Position numbers and translations under genes: made by a program
The notes under the pieces: model-generated
What the model was told of the DNA's origin: nothing
The model's input: the letters and a program-made list of their open reading frames with translations, nothing else
The model's database searches: none
Assembly (NCBI GenBank): GCA_033809415.1
Contig: JAPXLT010000295.1
Span: forward strand, 1 to 5,833
Length of the DNA stretch: 5,833 nucleotides
Direction of reading: 5' to 3'
Source: JAQVUB01 sp033809415
GTDB taxonomy: Bacteria; Verrucomicrobiota; Lentisphaeria; Oligosphaerales; Oligosphaeraceae
Shown: positions 1 to 5,720 of the stretch, piece by piece
How the letters are laid out: each line of letters begins with the position of its first letter
Numbering within the stretch: the first letter of the stretch is position 1

Positions 1-58
1 GCACCCTGCCCCCTGCCCCCCTGCCCCCTGCACCCTGCACCCTGCACCCTGCCCCCTC
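1..58. repeat. Heptad tandem repeat array (CACCCTG / CCCCCTG)
   Basis: Seven consecutive units of about 7 bases are visible at 2-8, 9-15, 16-23, 24-30, 31-37, 38-44 and 45-51, with a partial eighth at 52-58. Four units read CACCCTG and two read CCCCCTG. The third has one extra C and is 8 bases long, as expected from slippage. The array touches the left edge and probably continues beyond it. It ends only 7 bases before the argS Shine-Dalgarno, so any argS promoter must lie within or upstream of it. Similar short C-rich heptad arrays occur between genes in several bacterial groups. No function can be read from the sequence. Confidence 0.9.
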
Positions 59-64
59 TCCTTC

Positions 65-69
65 AGGAG
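65..69 (+). promoter_or_regulatory. Ribosome binding site of argS
   Basis: AGGAG lies 9 bases upstream of the ATG at 79, which is ordinary Shine-Dalgarno spacing and supports that start. It is almost the only non-repeat sequence between the heptad array and the gene. Confidence 0.8.
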
Positions 70-78
70 TCTTCTCTT

Positions 79-1866
79 ATGCAATTTCAATTTCAAGCCG
101 ACCTGGCGCACTTTCTCCAGGAACAGTTTCAATGTGAATCCTTCCCGATTGCGGTCGAACTTTGCCCGCCCGAGTTTGCCGGTGATGTGACCGTATCCTG
201 TTTCCCGTTTGCCAAGATATTGCGCCGCAATCCGATGCAGTTAGCTGGGCAGGTCTGCGAATTTCTTGCCGCTCATCCGGACATCGAGAAAGCGGAGGCG
301 GTGAAAGCCTTTGTCAACCTGACCTTGAAGCCCGCTGTCTTGATGCGCGATACCATTGCCGATCCAGAGCGCTTGCAGGCCGCTGTCCTGCTGCCGGAAT
401 CTGAACGCCAGCGCATTCTGATCGAGTTTTCCGCTCCCAACACCAACAAGCCGCAGCATCTCGGGCATGTGCGCAACAATACCGTCGGCATGGCTACCGC
501 CAGTATCCTCGAGCGTGCCGGACATAAGGTTTTCCGTGTCAATCTAGTTAACGACCGCGGCATACACATCTGCAAATCCATGCTGGCCTATCAGCGTTTC
601 GGCGAAGGTACCACCCCTGAAAAAGCCGGTAAGAAGGGCGATCACCTAGTCGGTGATTTCTATGTCCGCTTCGACCAGGAATTCCGCAAGCAGATTGCTG
701 AACTCAAAGCTAAAAATCCTGCTTTTGCCGACAAGGACTCCGATGAGCTTTTCCTCGAGACGGAAATCGGGCGTGCGGCTCAGCAGATGCTCCAGAAATG
801 GGAACAGGACGACCCTGAAGTGCGGCAGCTCTGGCAGACGATGAACCAATGGGTCTTCGACGGATTTGCCGAAACCTACCGCCGCATGGGCGTCCAGTTC
901 GAACATACTTATCTCGAAAGCCAGACCTATACCCTGGGACGCGACATCATCCTCGAGGGCCTCGAAAATCAGGTTTTCAAGCGTCGTGAGGATGGCGCAG
1001 TGATCATCGAGTTCGATGAACCCAACCTGGGCAGCAAGGTCGTTCTGCGCAGCGATGGAACCAGCGTCTATGTCACCCAGGATATCGGAACGACTCTGCT
1101 GAAGCAGAAGGACTATCAGCCCGACCGGCAAATCTGGGTCGTCGGTGATGAGCAGAAATATCATTTTCAGGTGCTTTTTGCCATCCTGAAGGCTCTGGGC
1201 TATTCCTGGGCGGATCAGCTGACCCACATGGCCTACGGCATGGTCAATCTCCCTTCCGGCAAGATGAAGAGCCGGGAAGGTACGGTCGTTGATGCTGATG
1301 ACCTCTTTGACGAAATGGCCGACCTGGCCCGCGAAGCAACTTTGCAGCGCAACAAGGATGAGGTGCCCGCTGACCTCGAAGAGCGTGCCCAAGTCATCAG
1401 CATGGCCGCCCTCAAATTCATGCTGTTGAAGGTCAACCCAAAGACGACCATTCTATTCGATCCGCAGGCATCGATCAAATTTGAAGGCGATACCGGCCCT
1501 TATGTCCTCTACGCCTACGCACGCATCTCCTCGATGCTCAGAAAAGCCGCCGAAATCGCCGATGATGGCAACACCCAGATAGACTGGGGACTGCTCGAAG
1601 ATGAGGCGGAAAAGCGACTGGCTCTGCGCTGTGCGCTCTTCCCCGAAACCATCCACAAGGCCGCCCGTGAACTCGATAGCTCCTGCCTGGCGGCATATCT
1701 GCTCGATCTGGCTAAGGACTTCAGCACTTTCTATAACCGTTGTTCCGTGCTGAATGCCAGCGACCCGGCCCTGCGCAAAACCCGCCTCGAACTCAGCGCC
1801 AGAGTACGCAATATTATCGCCGACGGCCTGCATACCCTCACCATCGGAACCCTCGAAAGCATGTGA
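79..1866 (+). CDS. argS: Arginyl-tRNA synthetase (class Ia)
   Basis: This cytoplasmic enzyme charges tRNA-Arg with arginine using ATP. The protein is 595 residues, close to the usual 550-600. Residues 1-90 fit the N-terminal tRNA D-loop recognition domain typical of ArgRS. The class I HIGH signature is HLGH at 127-130, inside the family pattern APNTNKPQHLGHVRNN (119-134). The VNDRG segment at 157-161 and SDGTSVYVTQDIG at 325-337 are also characteristic. The KMSKS-equivalent loop is KMKSREG at 395-401, a known variant in ArgRS. The C-terminal DALR-type anticodon-binding domain begins near 468 (FEGDTGPYVLYAYAR) and continues through the AKDFSTFYNRC stretch (545-555). The ATG at 79 follows AGGAG at good spacing, and no upstream start would add family sequence. 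The gene appears intact. The next gene starts 293 bases downstream beyond a hairpin and a long inverted repeat, so co-transcription with it is doubtful. The family assignment is secure. Confidence 0.98.
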   Translation: MQFQFQADLAHFLQEQFQCESFPIAVELCPPEFAGDVTVSCFPFAKILRRNPMQLAGQVCEFLAAHPDIEKAEAVKAFVNLTLKPAVLMRDTIADPERLQAAVLLPESERQRILIEFSAPNTNKPQHLGHVRNNTVGMATASILERAGHKVFRVNLVNDRGIHICKSMLAYQRFGEGTTPEKAGKKGDHLVGDFYVRFDQEFRKQIAELKAKNPAFADKDSDELFLETEIGRAAQQMLQKWEQDDPEVRQLWQTMNQWVFDGFAETYRRMGVQFEHTYLESQTYTLGRDIILEGLENQVFKRREDGAVIIEFDEPNLGSKVVLRSDGTSVYVTQDIGTTLLKQKDYQPDRQIWVVGDEQKYHFQVLFAILKALGYSWADQLTHMAYGMVNLPSGKMKSREGTVVDADDLFDEMADLAREATLQRNKDEVPADLEERAQVISMAALKFMLLKVNPKTTILFDPQASIKFEGDTGPYVLYAYARISSMLRKAAEIADDGNTQIDWGLLEDEAEKRLALRCALFPETIHKAARELDSSCLAAYLLDLAKDFSTFYNRCSVLNASDPALRKTRLELSARVRNIIADGLHTLTIGTLESM

Positions 1867-1868
1867 GG

Positions 1869-1920
1869 ATGTCCGGGAAACACGGACATAATGCGTCAAA
1901 ACTGGGTGACAGGTTTTTTT
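1869..1920 (+). terminator. Possible argS terminator: hairpin with delayed T-run
   Basis: ATGTCCG (1869-1875) and CGGACAT (1883-1889) form a perfect 7-bp stem with a 7-base loop, starting 3 bases after the argS stop. A run of seven T's lies at 1914-1920, preceded by a weak 4-bp stem (GTCA 1895-1898 with TGAC 1907-1910). The strong stem is 24 bases from the T-run, so this is not a canonical intrinsic terminator. The pieces and their position right after argS still suggest transcript-end structure. Confidence 0.35.
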
Positions 1921-1930
1921 ACAACTAAAA

Positions 1931-1951
1931 ACACGAATGGACACGAAAAAA
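1931..1951 (-). repeat. TTTCGTG-family dispersed repeat, copy 1 (inverted)
   Basis: Read on the - strand this is ATTTTTTCGTG followed by TCCATTCGTGT, the fullest form of a motif found in every intergenic gap of this window. It makes up the outer part of the left arm of the long inverted repeat. Confidence 0.65.
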
Positions 1952-2019
1952 TTTCATGGAAAATATGACTTGTTCTCGCAGAAAAAGCCATTTCCATGAA
2001 ATTTTTTCGTGTCCTTTCG
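1934..2019. repeat. Long near-perfect inverted repeat (29-base arms)
   Basis: The core arms, 1939-1962 and 1991-2014, are perfect reverse complements over 24 bases (starting GGACACGAAAAAATTTC). After one T-T mismatch they extend another 4 bp, giving arms 1934-1962 and 1991-2019 with 28 of 29 positions paired. The loop is 28 bases (1963-1990). As RNA this would be a very stable stem, and as DNA a cruciform or mobile-element-like structure. The outer halves of both arms carry the TTTCGTGTCC motif that recurs elsewhere in this window. It may act as a terminator for argS, be a remnant of a small non-autonomous element, or arise from two inverted copies of a dispersed repeat. The sequence does not decide between these. 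Confidence 0.93.
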
Positions 2020-2040
2020 GGCATTTCGTTGTTCAAAAAG
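2001..2040 (+). repeat. TTTCGTG-family dispersed repeat, copy 2
   Basis: Reads ATTTTTTCGTGTCC, then TTTCGGGCATTTCGTTG, then an A-run (2035-2039). It forms the right arm of the inverted repeat and continues past it. It aligns to the copy before lnt (3741-3766) if a gap of about 8 bases is allowed, in the same orientation. The two copies therefore bracket the AAA-ATPase-like gene as imperfect direct repeats. Confidence 0.65.
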
Positions 2041-2087
2041 AATTCCTCGCTTACCCGGGTTCACTGACGCCTTCAGACCTTGGATGA

Positions 2088-2116
2088 TTGGCAGGTTTTC
2101 TTTTTCATATTACAGT
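2088..2116 (+). promoter_or_regulatory. Weak candidate promoter for the AAA-ATPase-like gene
   Basis: TTGGCA (2088-2093) and TACAGT (2111-2116) resemble -35 and -10 boxes with a 17-base spacer. They match the sigma-70 consensus at 5 of 6 and 4 of 6 positions. An alternative -10, TATACT, lies at 2121-2126 but has no good -35. The area is locally AT-rich, and the inverted repeat upstream makes a separate transcription start plausible. This is pattern matching only, and the group's promoter consensus may differ. Confidence 0.25.
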
Positions 2117-2145
2117 AAAATATACTTGTCGGCATGTCTTCTGTT

Positions 2146-2150
2146 GGAGG
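2146..2150 (+). promoter_or_regulatory. Ribosome binding site deciding the start at 2160
   Basis: GGAGG lies 9 bases before the ATG at 2160. An in-frame ATG at 2088 would add 24 residues, but it has no comparable site and the added residues fall outside the family's conserved N-terminus. The start at 2160 is preferred. Confidence 0.8.
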
Positions 2151-2159
2151 ATTCAAGCT

Positions 2160-3719
2160 ATGAAAGATTTGACCAGCAGCGTTTATAATTTCGAGGATCT
2201 CATCAATGGGCAATATCTCTATGTAGATAAGACGGAGTATATCTGGAAACTGATTCGTCCGTACAAGGGTATCTACTTCATGTCGCGTCCGCGCCGCTTC
2301 GGCAAGTCGCTGACCGTCTCGACCCTCAAGGCGATATTCCAGGGGAAGAAGGACCTCTTCAAGGGGCTTGCCATCCATGGCAAGGAATACGATTGGAAGG
2401 AGTATCCGGTCATCCATCTGGACATGGCAAACTGCAACGCGAAAAATGCCGTCGAGCTTGAAGATTTTATTTTTGACATGATATCTGGCCTTGCCGATCA
2501 TTTCGGGGTGGAAATCCGCGGCCTGTCCAATGCGACGCGCTTCGAGTTCTTGATTCGTGATGTGGTCTCGGCGGCGGGTGCCCCCGCCGTCATCCTGCTT
2601 GACGAATATGACAAGCCGATTTTGAATACGCTGGCGACTCCGGAGGTCACGGCATGCCGGGATGTCCTCAGGGGATTCTACTCCCCAATCAAGAAATGCG
2701 AAAGCCTCGAGCGCTTCGTGTTCGTCACCGGTGTCACCAAGTTCTCGCACGTCTCGCTCTTCTCCGAACTCAACAACTTGGCCGACATCACGATGTATGC
2801 CGACTATGCCACCATGCTCGGCTATACGCAGCAGGAATTCGAGGACAACTTCCGCGAGGAGATCGACCAGACCAGCGCGCGCCTGAAAATCCCACGCGGG
2901 GAACTCCTGCAGAAAATCAAGGACTGGTACGACGGGTACCGCTTCCATGCCGGTGCCGAATCGGTGTACAACCCCGTTTCTCTGGCCTCGTTCTTCCTCA
3001 GCGGCGGGGAGTTCAACAACTACTGGTTCTCGACCGGCACGCCCTCGTTCCTCATCGAACTGATCCGGAAGCAGCGTTTCAGCTTCGAGGAGGTACTGAG
3101 CAAGCCGGTGCCCGGGATCGCCTTCTCCGCGTTCGAGGTCGACCGCATCGATCCGCTGCCCTTGCTGCTGCAGACCGGCTACCTGACCATCCGCGACGCC
3201 TTCGAGGACTTCGGCATGACCTTCTACAACCTCGCCTTCCCGAACTTCGAAGTGCGCTCCGCCTTCGACACCTACCTGCTCAACGCCTACACCGGCATCA
3301 GCAAGGCGGCCCTCGAGGGCACCAGCGCCAGGCTGGCCCGCAACGTCCGCAGCGGCGACGTCGATTCCTTCATGGACGACATGAGGGGCTTCTTCGCCAG
3401 CATCCCCTACGACATCCAGCTGCCCGACGAGAAATACTACCAGACCGTCTTCTTCCTGCTCTTCCTGATGCTCGGGGTCTATATCGAGGCGGAATCGCGC
3501 ACCGGGAACGGGCGCATCGACGCCGTGGCGGCCTGCGGGGACTGGATCTACATCTTCGAGTTCAAGCTCGACAGGACGGCCGACATCGCGCTCGAGCAGA
3601 TCAAGGACAAGGAGTATTTCCTCAAATACCGCCATTCCGGGAAGCGGATCATCCTGATCGGCGCCAACTTCGACACCCAGAAACGCCAGCTCGCCGAATG
3701 GAAGCAAGCCCCGGCATAA
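2160..3719 (+). CDS. AAA-ATPase-like protein with C-terminal PD-(D/E)XK nuclease-like domain
   Basis: The 519-residue protein matches the two-domain family described as AAA-ATPase_like (PF09820) plus a PDDEXK-type domain (PF08011), named from memory of the motifs. The N-terminus (residues 8-40, with LINGQYLYVDKTEYI) is the family hallmark. A Walker A-like loop reads SRPRRFGKS (42-50), and a Walker B reads VILLDEYDKP (144-153). VFVTGVTKFSHVSLFSELNN (187-206) is probably the sensor region, and WYDGY (256-260) followed by YNPVSL (270-275) is also conserved. Near the C-terminus, GRIDAV (451-456) and FEFK (466-469) supply the Asp and the E-x-K of a PD-(D/E)XK core (D454, E467, K469), so both active centres look intact. 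No signal peptide or membrane segment is evident, so it is probably cytoplasmic. The substrate and role are unknown. The family is often present in many copies in Bacteroidetes and related or gut bacteria, and defence or mobile-DNA roles are speculative. Base composition rises steeply from 5' to 3'. lnt follows after 46 bases with no visible terminator between. Confidence 0.93.
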   Translation: MKDLTSSVYNFEDLINGQYLYVDKTEYIWKLIRPYKGIYFMSRPRRFGKSLTVSTLKAIFQGKKDLFKGLAIHGKEYDWKEYPVIHLDMANCNAKNAVELEDFIFDMISGLADHFGVEIRGLSNATRFEFLIRDVVSAAGAPAVILLDEYDKPILNTLATPEVTACRDVLRGFYSPIKKCESLERFVFVTGVTKFSHVSLFSELNNLADITMYADYATMLGYTQQEFEDNFREEIDQTSARLKIPRGELLQKIKDWYDGYRFHAGAESVYNPVSLASFFLSGGEFNNYWFSTGTPSFLIELIRKQRFSFEEVLSKPVPGIAFSAFEVDRIDPLPLLLQTGYLTIRDAFEDFGMTFYNLAFPNFEVRSAFDTYLLNAYTGISKAALEGTSARLARNVRSGDVDSFMDDMRGFFASIPYDIQLPDEKYYQTVFFLLFLMLGVYIEAESRTGNGRIDAVAACGDWIYIFEFKLDRTADIALEQIKDKEYFLKYRHSGKRIILIGANFDTQKRQLAEWKQAPA

Positions 3720-3740
3720 AATAAGCTACGCCCCGCAGAT

Positions 3741-3766
3741 TATTTCGTGCCTTTCGTGGTTAAAAA
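3741..3766 (+). repeat. TTTCGTG-family dispersed repeat, copy 3
   Basis: Reads TATTTCGTGCC, then TTTCGTGGTTAAAAA, and runs directly into the first ATG of lnt at 3766. It occupies over half of the 46-base gap after the AAA-ATPase-like gene and leaves no room for a recognisable Shine-Dalgarno sequence for that ATG. Confidence 0.65.
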
Positions 3767-5478
3767 TGAATTCGACCAGTTCCTCCATTGTAGTTCCAGA
3801 TGAAGCGGTTATGGCTCGTTGTCTATTGATCTGGCGTTGTCTGGCGGCAGTTCTGTCCGGGTTATTGCTTAGTGCTGCGTTTCCGCCGCTGAGCTGGGAT
3901 TTTCTGATTTGGTTTGCATTGATACCGATCTTGCTGATTCCGCAGCCGTTCCGCTGGTGGGAACGGTTTCTGGTCGGCTATTTGTGGGGTTATTCGCATT
4001 ATGCCAGTTGTTTGCTTTGGCTGAATGAAGTCGGCTTTGGCGCCGGCTGGCTGCTGGCTCTGTATTGTGCTTTGTTTCCGATGGCGTGGTACTTCCTGTT
4101 CAGCAGCGCCATCTGGCATTTGCGGCAGCCCGCCTCGCAAGAATTCCCTGGCGCGGGACTATTGTATATCCATTCCCTGCCAAAGACCTTTTTTCTCAGC
4201 CTGTTTGCAGCGTCTTCCTGGTGTGCCTTCGAGTGGCTGCGTTCTTGGCTGTTCACTGGTTTTCCGTGGAATCAGCTTGGCATCAGCCAGTTCGAGCGCA
4301 TCGGCATCCTGCAGACGGCAGCCTATACCGGCGTCTATGGTATCTCCTTCCTGATTGTCCTCGTCAACATAGTCCTCTGCATCGAATTCTGCCAGGCGCT
4401 GCGACGGAAATTCAGCGCAGGCGGACGGATGTTCACTTGGCACTTTCTGCTGGCCGGCCTCTTTCTGCTTCCAGTCTGCTGGTGGGCCAATCGGTCTGTA
4501 GTTATCCCCGAAAATGACGCACCACGATTGCTGGTGATGGCAGTTCAGGGGAATATGCCGCAAATGCGCGAGTGGACCGAGCAGGAATTTCATCAGGCAC
4601 TGCACGTCTATTCGTCCTTGACCCGCAGGGATGCCCCCCTCGAACCGCGTCCCGATCTGATTGTCTGGCCGGAATGCGCAGTGCCGGCCTCGCTCGATTA
4701 TCCGGAATATCAGGATGCGCTGCACAAGTTGCTTCCAGAAATCCAGATTCCGTTGCTGGTCGGCGCCACCAATTACCGTCGTGATCCCGTTGATCCCGAG
4801 CAGATTCTTTTGTTCAACAGTGTTTTTCTGCTTGATGAAAAAGTGAATATTCTCGGCTACTATGATAAGGTCCACCGCGTTCCCTTTGGCGAATATGTGC
4901 CTGGTTCCAAATATTTTCCCTGGCTGGTCGAGTGGATTGGCATGGGGCGCGATCTGACTCCCGGACGAGCCTACACGCTGTTTGAATTGCCCAAGGGCGC
5001 ACGTGCCGGTGTCAACATCTGTTTTGAAGATGTTTTTCCGGAGATCAGCCGCAACTTCACCTTGCGCGGGGCGAATCTGCTGATGACTGTCACCAACGAT
5101 TCCTGGTACAATGAAAGTGCCGGATCCCGCCAGCATCTCAGCCATGTCATTTTCCGCGCCGTCGAATGCCGCAGGCCTTTCCTGCGTTCCGGCAACAACA
5201 GCGACACCTGCATGATTTCACCCCGGGGCGAAATCCTAGGCGTACTGAAAAATGAACAGACCGGAAGCCCCTTTGTCGCTGACACAATGCGTTTCGAACT
5301 CCCGGTCTTCGATGGCTGGGGCGAAACTTTTTATACCCGCTACGGCAATCTTTTTGCCTTCTGCTGCGTTATCTTTACGACAGGCGCATCTGCCGTGCTT
5401 TTCGGCAGATGGTTCCGCCAGAAACGCCGCCAACTCGAGGCAATCAGCACCCGGCATACAGAAGACCATGCCCCCTGA
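3766..5478 (+). CDS. lnt: Apolipoprotein N-acyltransferase
   Basis: This inner-membrane enzyme moves an acyl chain from phospholipid to the N-terminal cysteine of diacylated apolipoproteins, the last step of lipoprotein maturation after Lgt and Lsp. The 570-residue protein has about seven N-terminal membrane segments (near 22-38, 45-59, 68-87, 92-115, 139-160, 186-207, 224-241). A periplasmic nitrilase-like (CN_hydrolase) domain follows at about 254-510, then a last helix near 527-548 and a basic cytoplasmic tail (RQKRR). The catalytic triad is visible as E303 (WPE), K368 (YYDK) and C419 (NICF), with supporting E376 (FGEYVP), E421 and W270. TGFPWNQLG (164-172) is the family's membrane-domain motif. 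The Tyr that usually follows the catalytic Cys is Phe420 here. The start is uncertain: ATG 3766 lacks a Shine-Dalgarno and abuts a repeat, while ATG 3811 (M16) still precedes the first helix. It may be co-transcribed with the gene upstream, or have its own promoter inside that gene's 3' end. Confidence 0.96.
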   Translation: MNSTSSSIVVPDEAVMARCLLIWRCLAAVLSGLLLSAAFPPLSWDFLIWFALIPILLIPQPFRWWERFLVGYLWGYSHYASCLLWLNEVGFGAGWLLALYCALFPMAWYFLFSSAIWHLRQPASQEFPGAGLLYIHSLPKTFFLSLFAASSWCAFEWLRSWLFTGFPWNQLGISQFERIGILQTAAYTGVYGISFLIVLVNIVLCIEFCQALRRKFSAGGRMFTWHFLLAGLFLLPVCWWANRSVVIPENDAPRLLVMAVQGNMPQMREWTEQEFHQALHVYSSLTRRDAPLEPRPDLIVWPECAVPASLDYPEYQDALHKLLPEIQIPLLVGATNYRRDPVDPEQILLFNSVFLLDEKVNILGYYDKVHRVPFGEYVPGSKYFPWLVEWIGMGRDLTPGRAYTLFELPKGARAGVNICFEDVFPEISRNFTLRGANLLMTVTNDSWYNESAGSRQHLSHVIFRAVECRRPFLRSGNNSDTCMISPRGEILGVLKNEQTGSPFVADTMRFELPVFDGWGETFYTRYGNLFAFCCVIFTTGASAVLFGRWFRQKRRQLEAISTRHTEDHAP

Positions 5479-5490
5479 TTTTTTCGTGCT
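5479..5490 (+). repeat. TTTCGTG-family dispersed repeat, partial copy 4
   Basis: TTTTTTCGTGCT begins on the base after the lnt stop codon. It shares the T-run plus CGTG core with the copies at 2002-2011 and 3743-3749 but then diverges. It is short enough that chance resemblance is possible. Confidence 0.4.
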
Positions 5491-5497
5491 ACTATTG

Positions 5498-5529
5498 CCC
5501 AAAATCTTCTTTTTGGGGAAAGATTTTTT
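5498..5529 (+). terminator. Terminator-like hairpin downstream of lnt
   Basis: CCCAAAA (5498-5504) pairs with TTTTGGG (5511-5517) around a 6-base loop, and six T's follow at 5524-5529. An alternative stem pairs AAAATCTT (5501-5508) with AAGATTTT (5520-5527). Either fold begins about 20 bases after the lnt stop and is U-rich at its 3' side. The stems are AT-rich, so strength is uncertain, but the position is right for ending the lnt transcript. Confidence 0.5.
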
Positions 5530-5612
5530 ATGGACGATGGACAGGGACAGGAATGGACACAATGGACTGAATGGACAAGAATGGACTGCTGAATGGACAA
5601 TGGACAGGGACA
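5530..5612 (+). repeat. Irregular tandem array of ATGGAC
   Basis: ATGGAC occurs eight times in 76 bases, at 5530, 5537, 5553, 5562, 5571, 5581, 5593 and 5600, with start-to-start steps of 7, 16, 9, 9, 10, 12 and 7. The two ends of the array, 5530-5549 and 5593-5612, are near-identical (19 of 20 bases), so there is a larger direct repeat around the small units. The motif also occurs within the TTTCGTG-family repeats on the opposite strand (1938-1943 reads TGGACA). No coding pattern is maintained, because the steps are mostly not multiples of three. Confidence 0.85.
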
Positions 5613-5648
5613 CGTACAGCAGGTGGCATTTTTTTTGTGCCTGTCCAT
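5600..5648. repeat. Stem-loop pairing the ATGGAC array with its inverted copy
   Basis: ATGGACAGG (5600-5608) pairs with CCTGTCCAT (5640-5648). After a 2-base bulge (5609-5610), CAC (5611-5613) pairs with GTG (5637-5639), giving 12 bp in all. The loop spans 5614-5636. An alternative pairs GAATGGACA (5591-5599) with TGTCCATTC (5642-5650). T's follow at 5657-5661, so this could also serve as a termination structure. Confidence 0.6.
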
Positions 5649-5661
5649 TCGTTTGATTTTT
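5630..5661 (+). repeat. TTTCGTG-family dispersed repeat, copy 5 (diverged)
   Basis: A T-run, then GTGCCTGTCCATTCGTTTG, then another T-run. TCCATTCGT (5644-5652 region) equals the inner part of copy 1 read on the - strand (1931-1951). It supplies the right arm of the stem-loop with the ATGGAC array. Confidence 0.5.
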
Positions 5662-5670
5662 CGGTGATGG

Positions 5671-5720
5671 GAGAGGGAAGCCGGCTTCATGCCGGCGAGC
5701 CGCCGGCGCTCCATATCGCC
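5671..5720. repeat. GCCGGC palindrome cluster (REP-like)
   Basis: GAAGCCGGCTTC (5677-5688) is a perfect 12-base palindrome. GCCGGC recurs at 5691-5696 and 5702-5707, and again outside the cluster at 5740-5745. GAGC (5697-5700) pairs with GCTC (5708-5711) around the last GCCGGC of the cluster. The - strand would read as ERRRLAGMKPASL, resembling the RRLAG-type peptides that automated annotation often makes from intergenic repeats in verrucomicrobia-like genomes (from memory). It looks like a dispersed extragenic palindromic repeat, not a gene. Confidence 0.6.

Noticed and set aside
1934..2019. Insertion sequence or complete transposon
   Set aside because: Only 28 bases separate the arms, and no transposase or target-site duplication is visible. 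At most it is a non-autonomous remnant.
1867..2159. T-box or other riboswitch, or tRNA gene
   Set aside because: No T-box sequence, specifier-like structure or tRNA cloverleaf could be recognised. The only strong structures are the short hairpin and the long inverted repeat.
2073..3707. A 544-codon open frame on the - strand covering almost the whole AAA-ATPase-like gene
   Set aside because: The + strand frame has clear family motifs and a good ribosome binding site. The - strand product is low-complexity (rich in E, V, G, A) without recognisable motifs, as expected for the antisense of a GC3-rich gene.
2654..3724. A 356-codon + strand frame overlapping the same gene
   Set aside because: The product is extremely rich in Arg, Leu and Pro, typical of an out-of-frame reading of GC-rich coding DNA, with no motif.
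4159..5145. A 328-codon - strand frame opposite lnt
   Set aside because: It lies wholly inside lnt, whose catalytic residues and membrane segments are clear, and it has no recognisable domain.
5530..5612. CRISPR array
   Set aside because: The repeated unit is only 6 bases, steps vary from 7 to 16, and there are no uniform repeats and spacers or cas genes.
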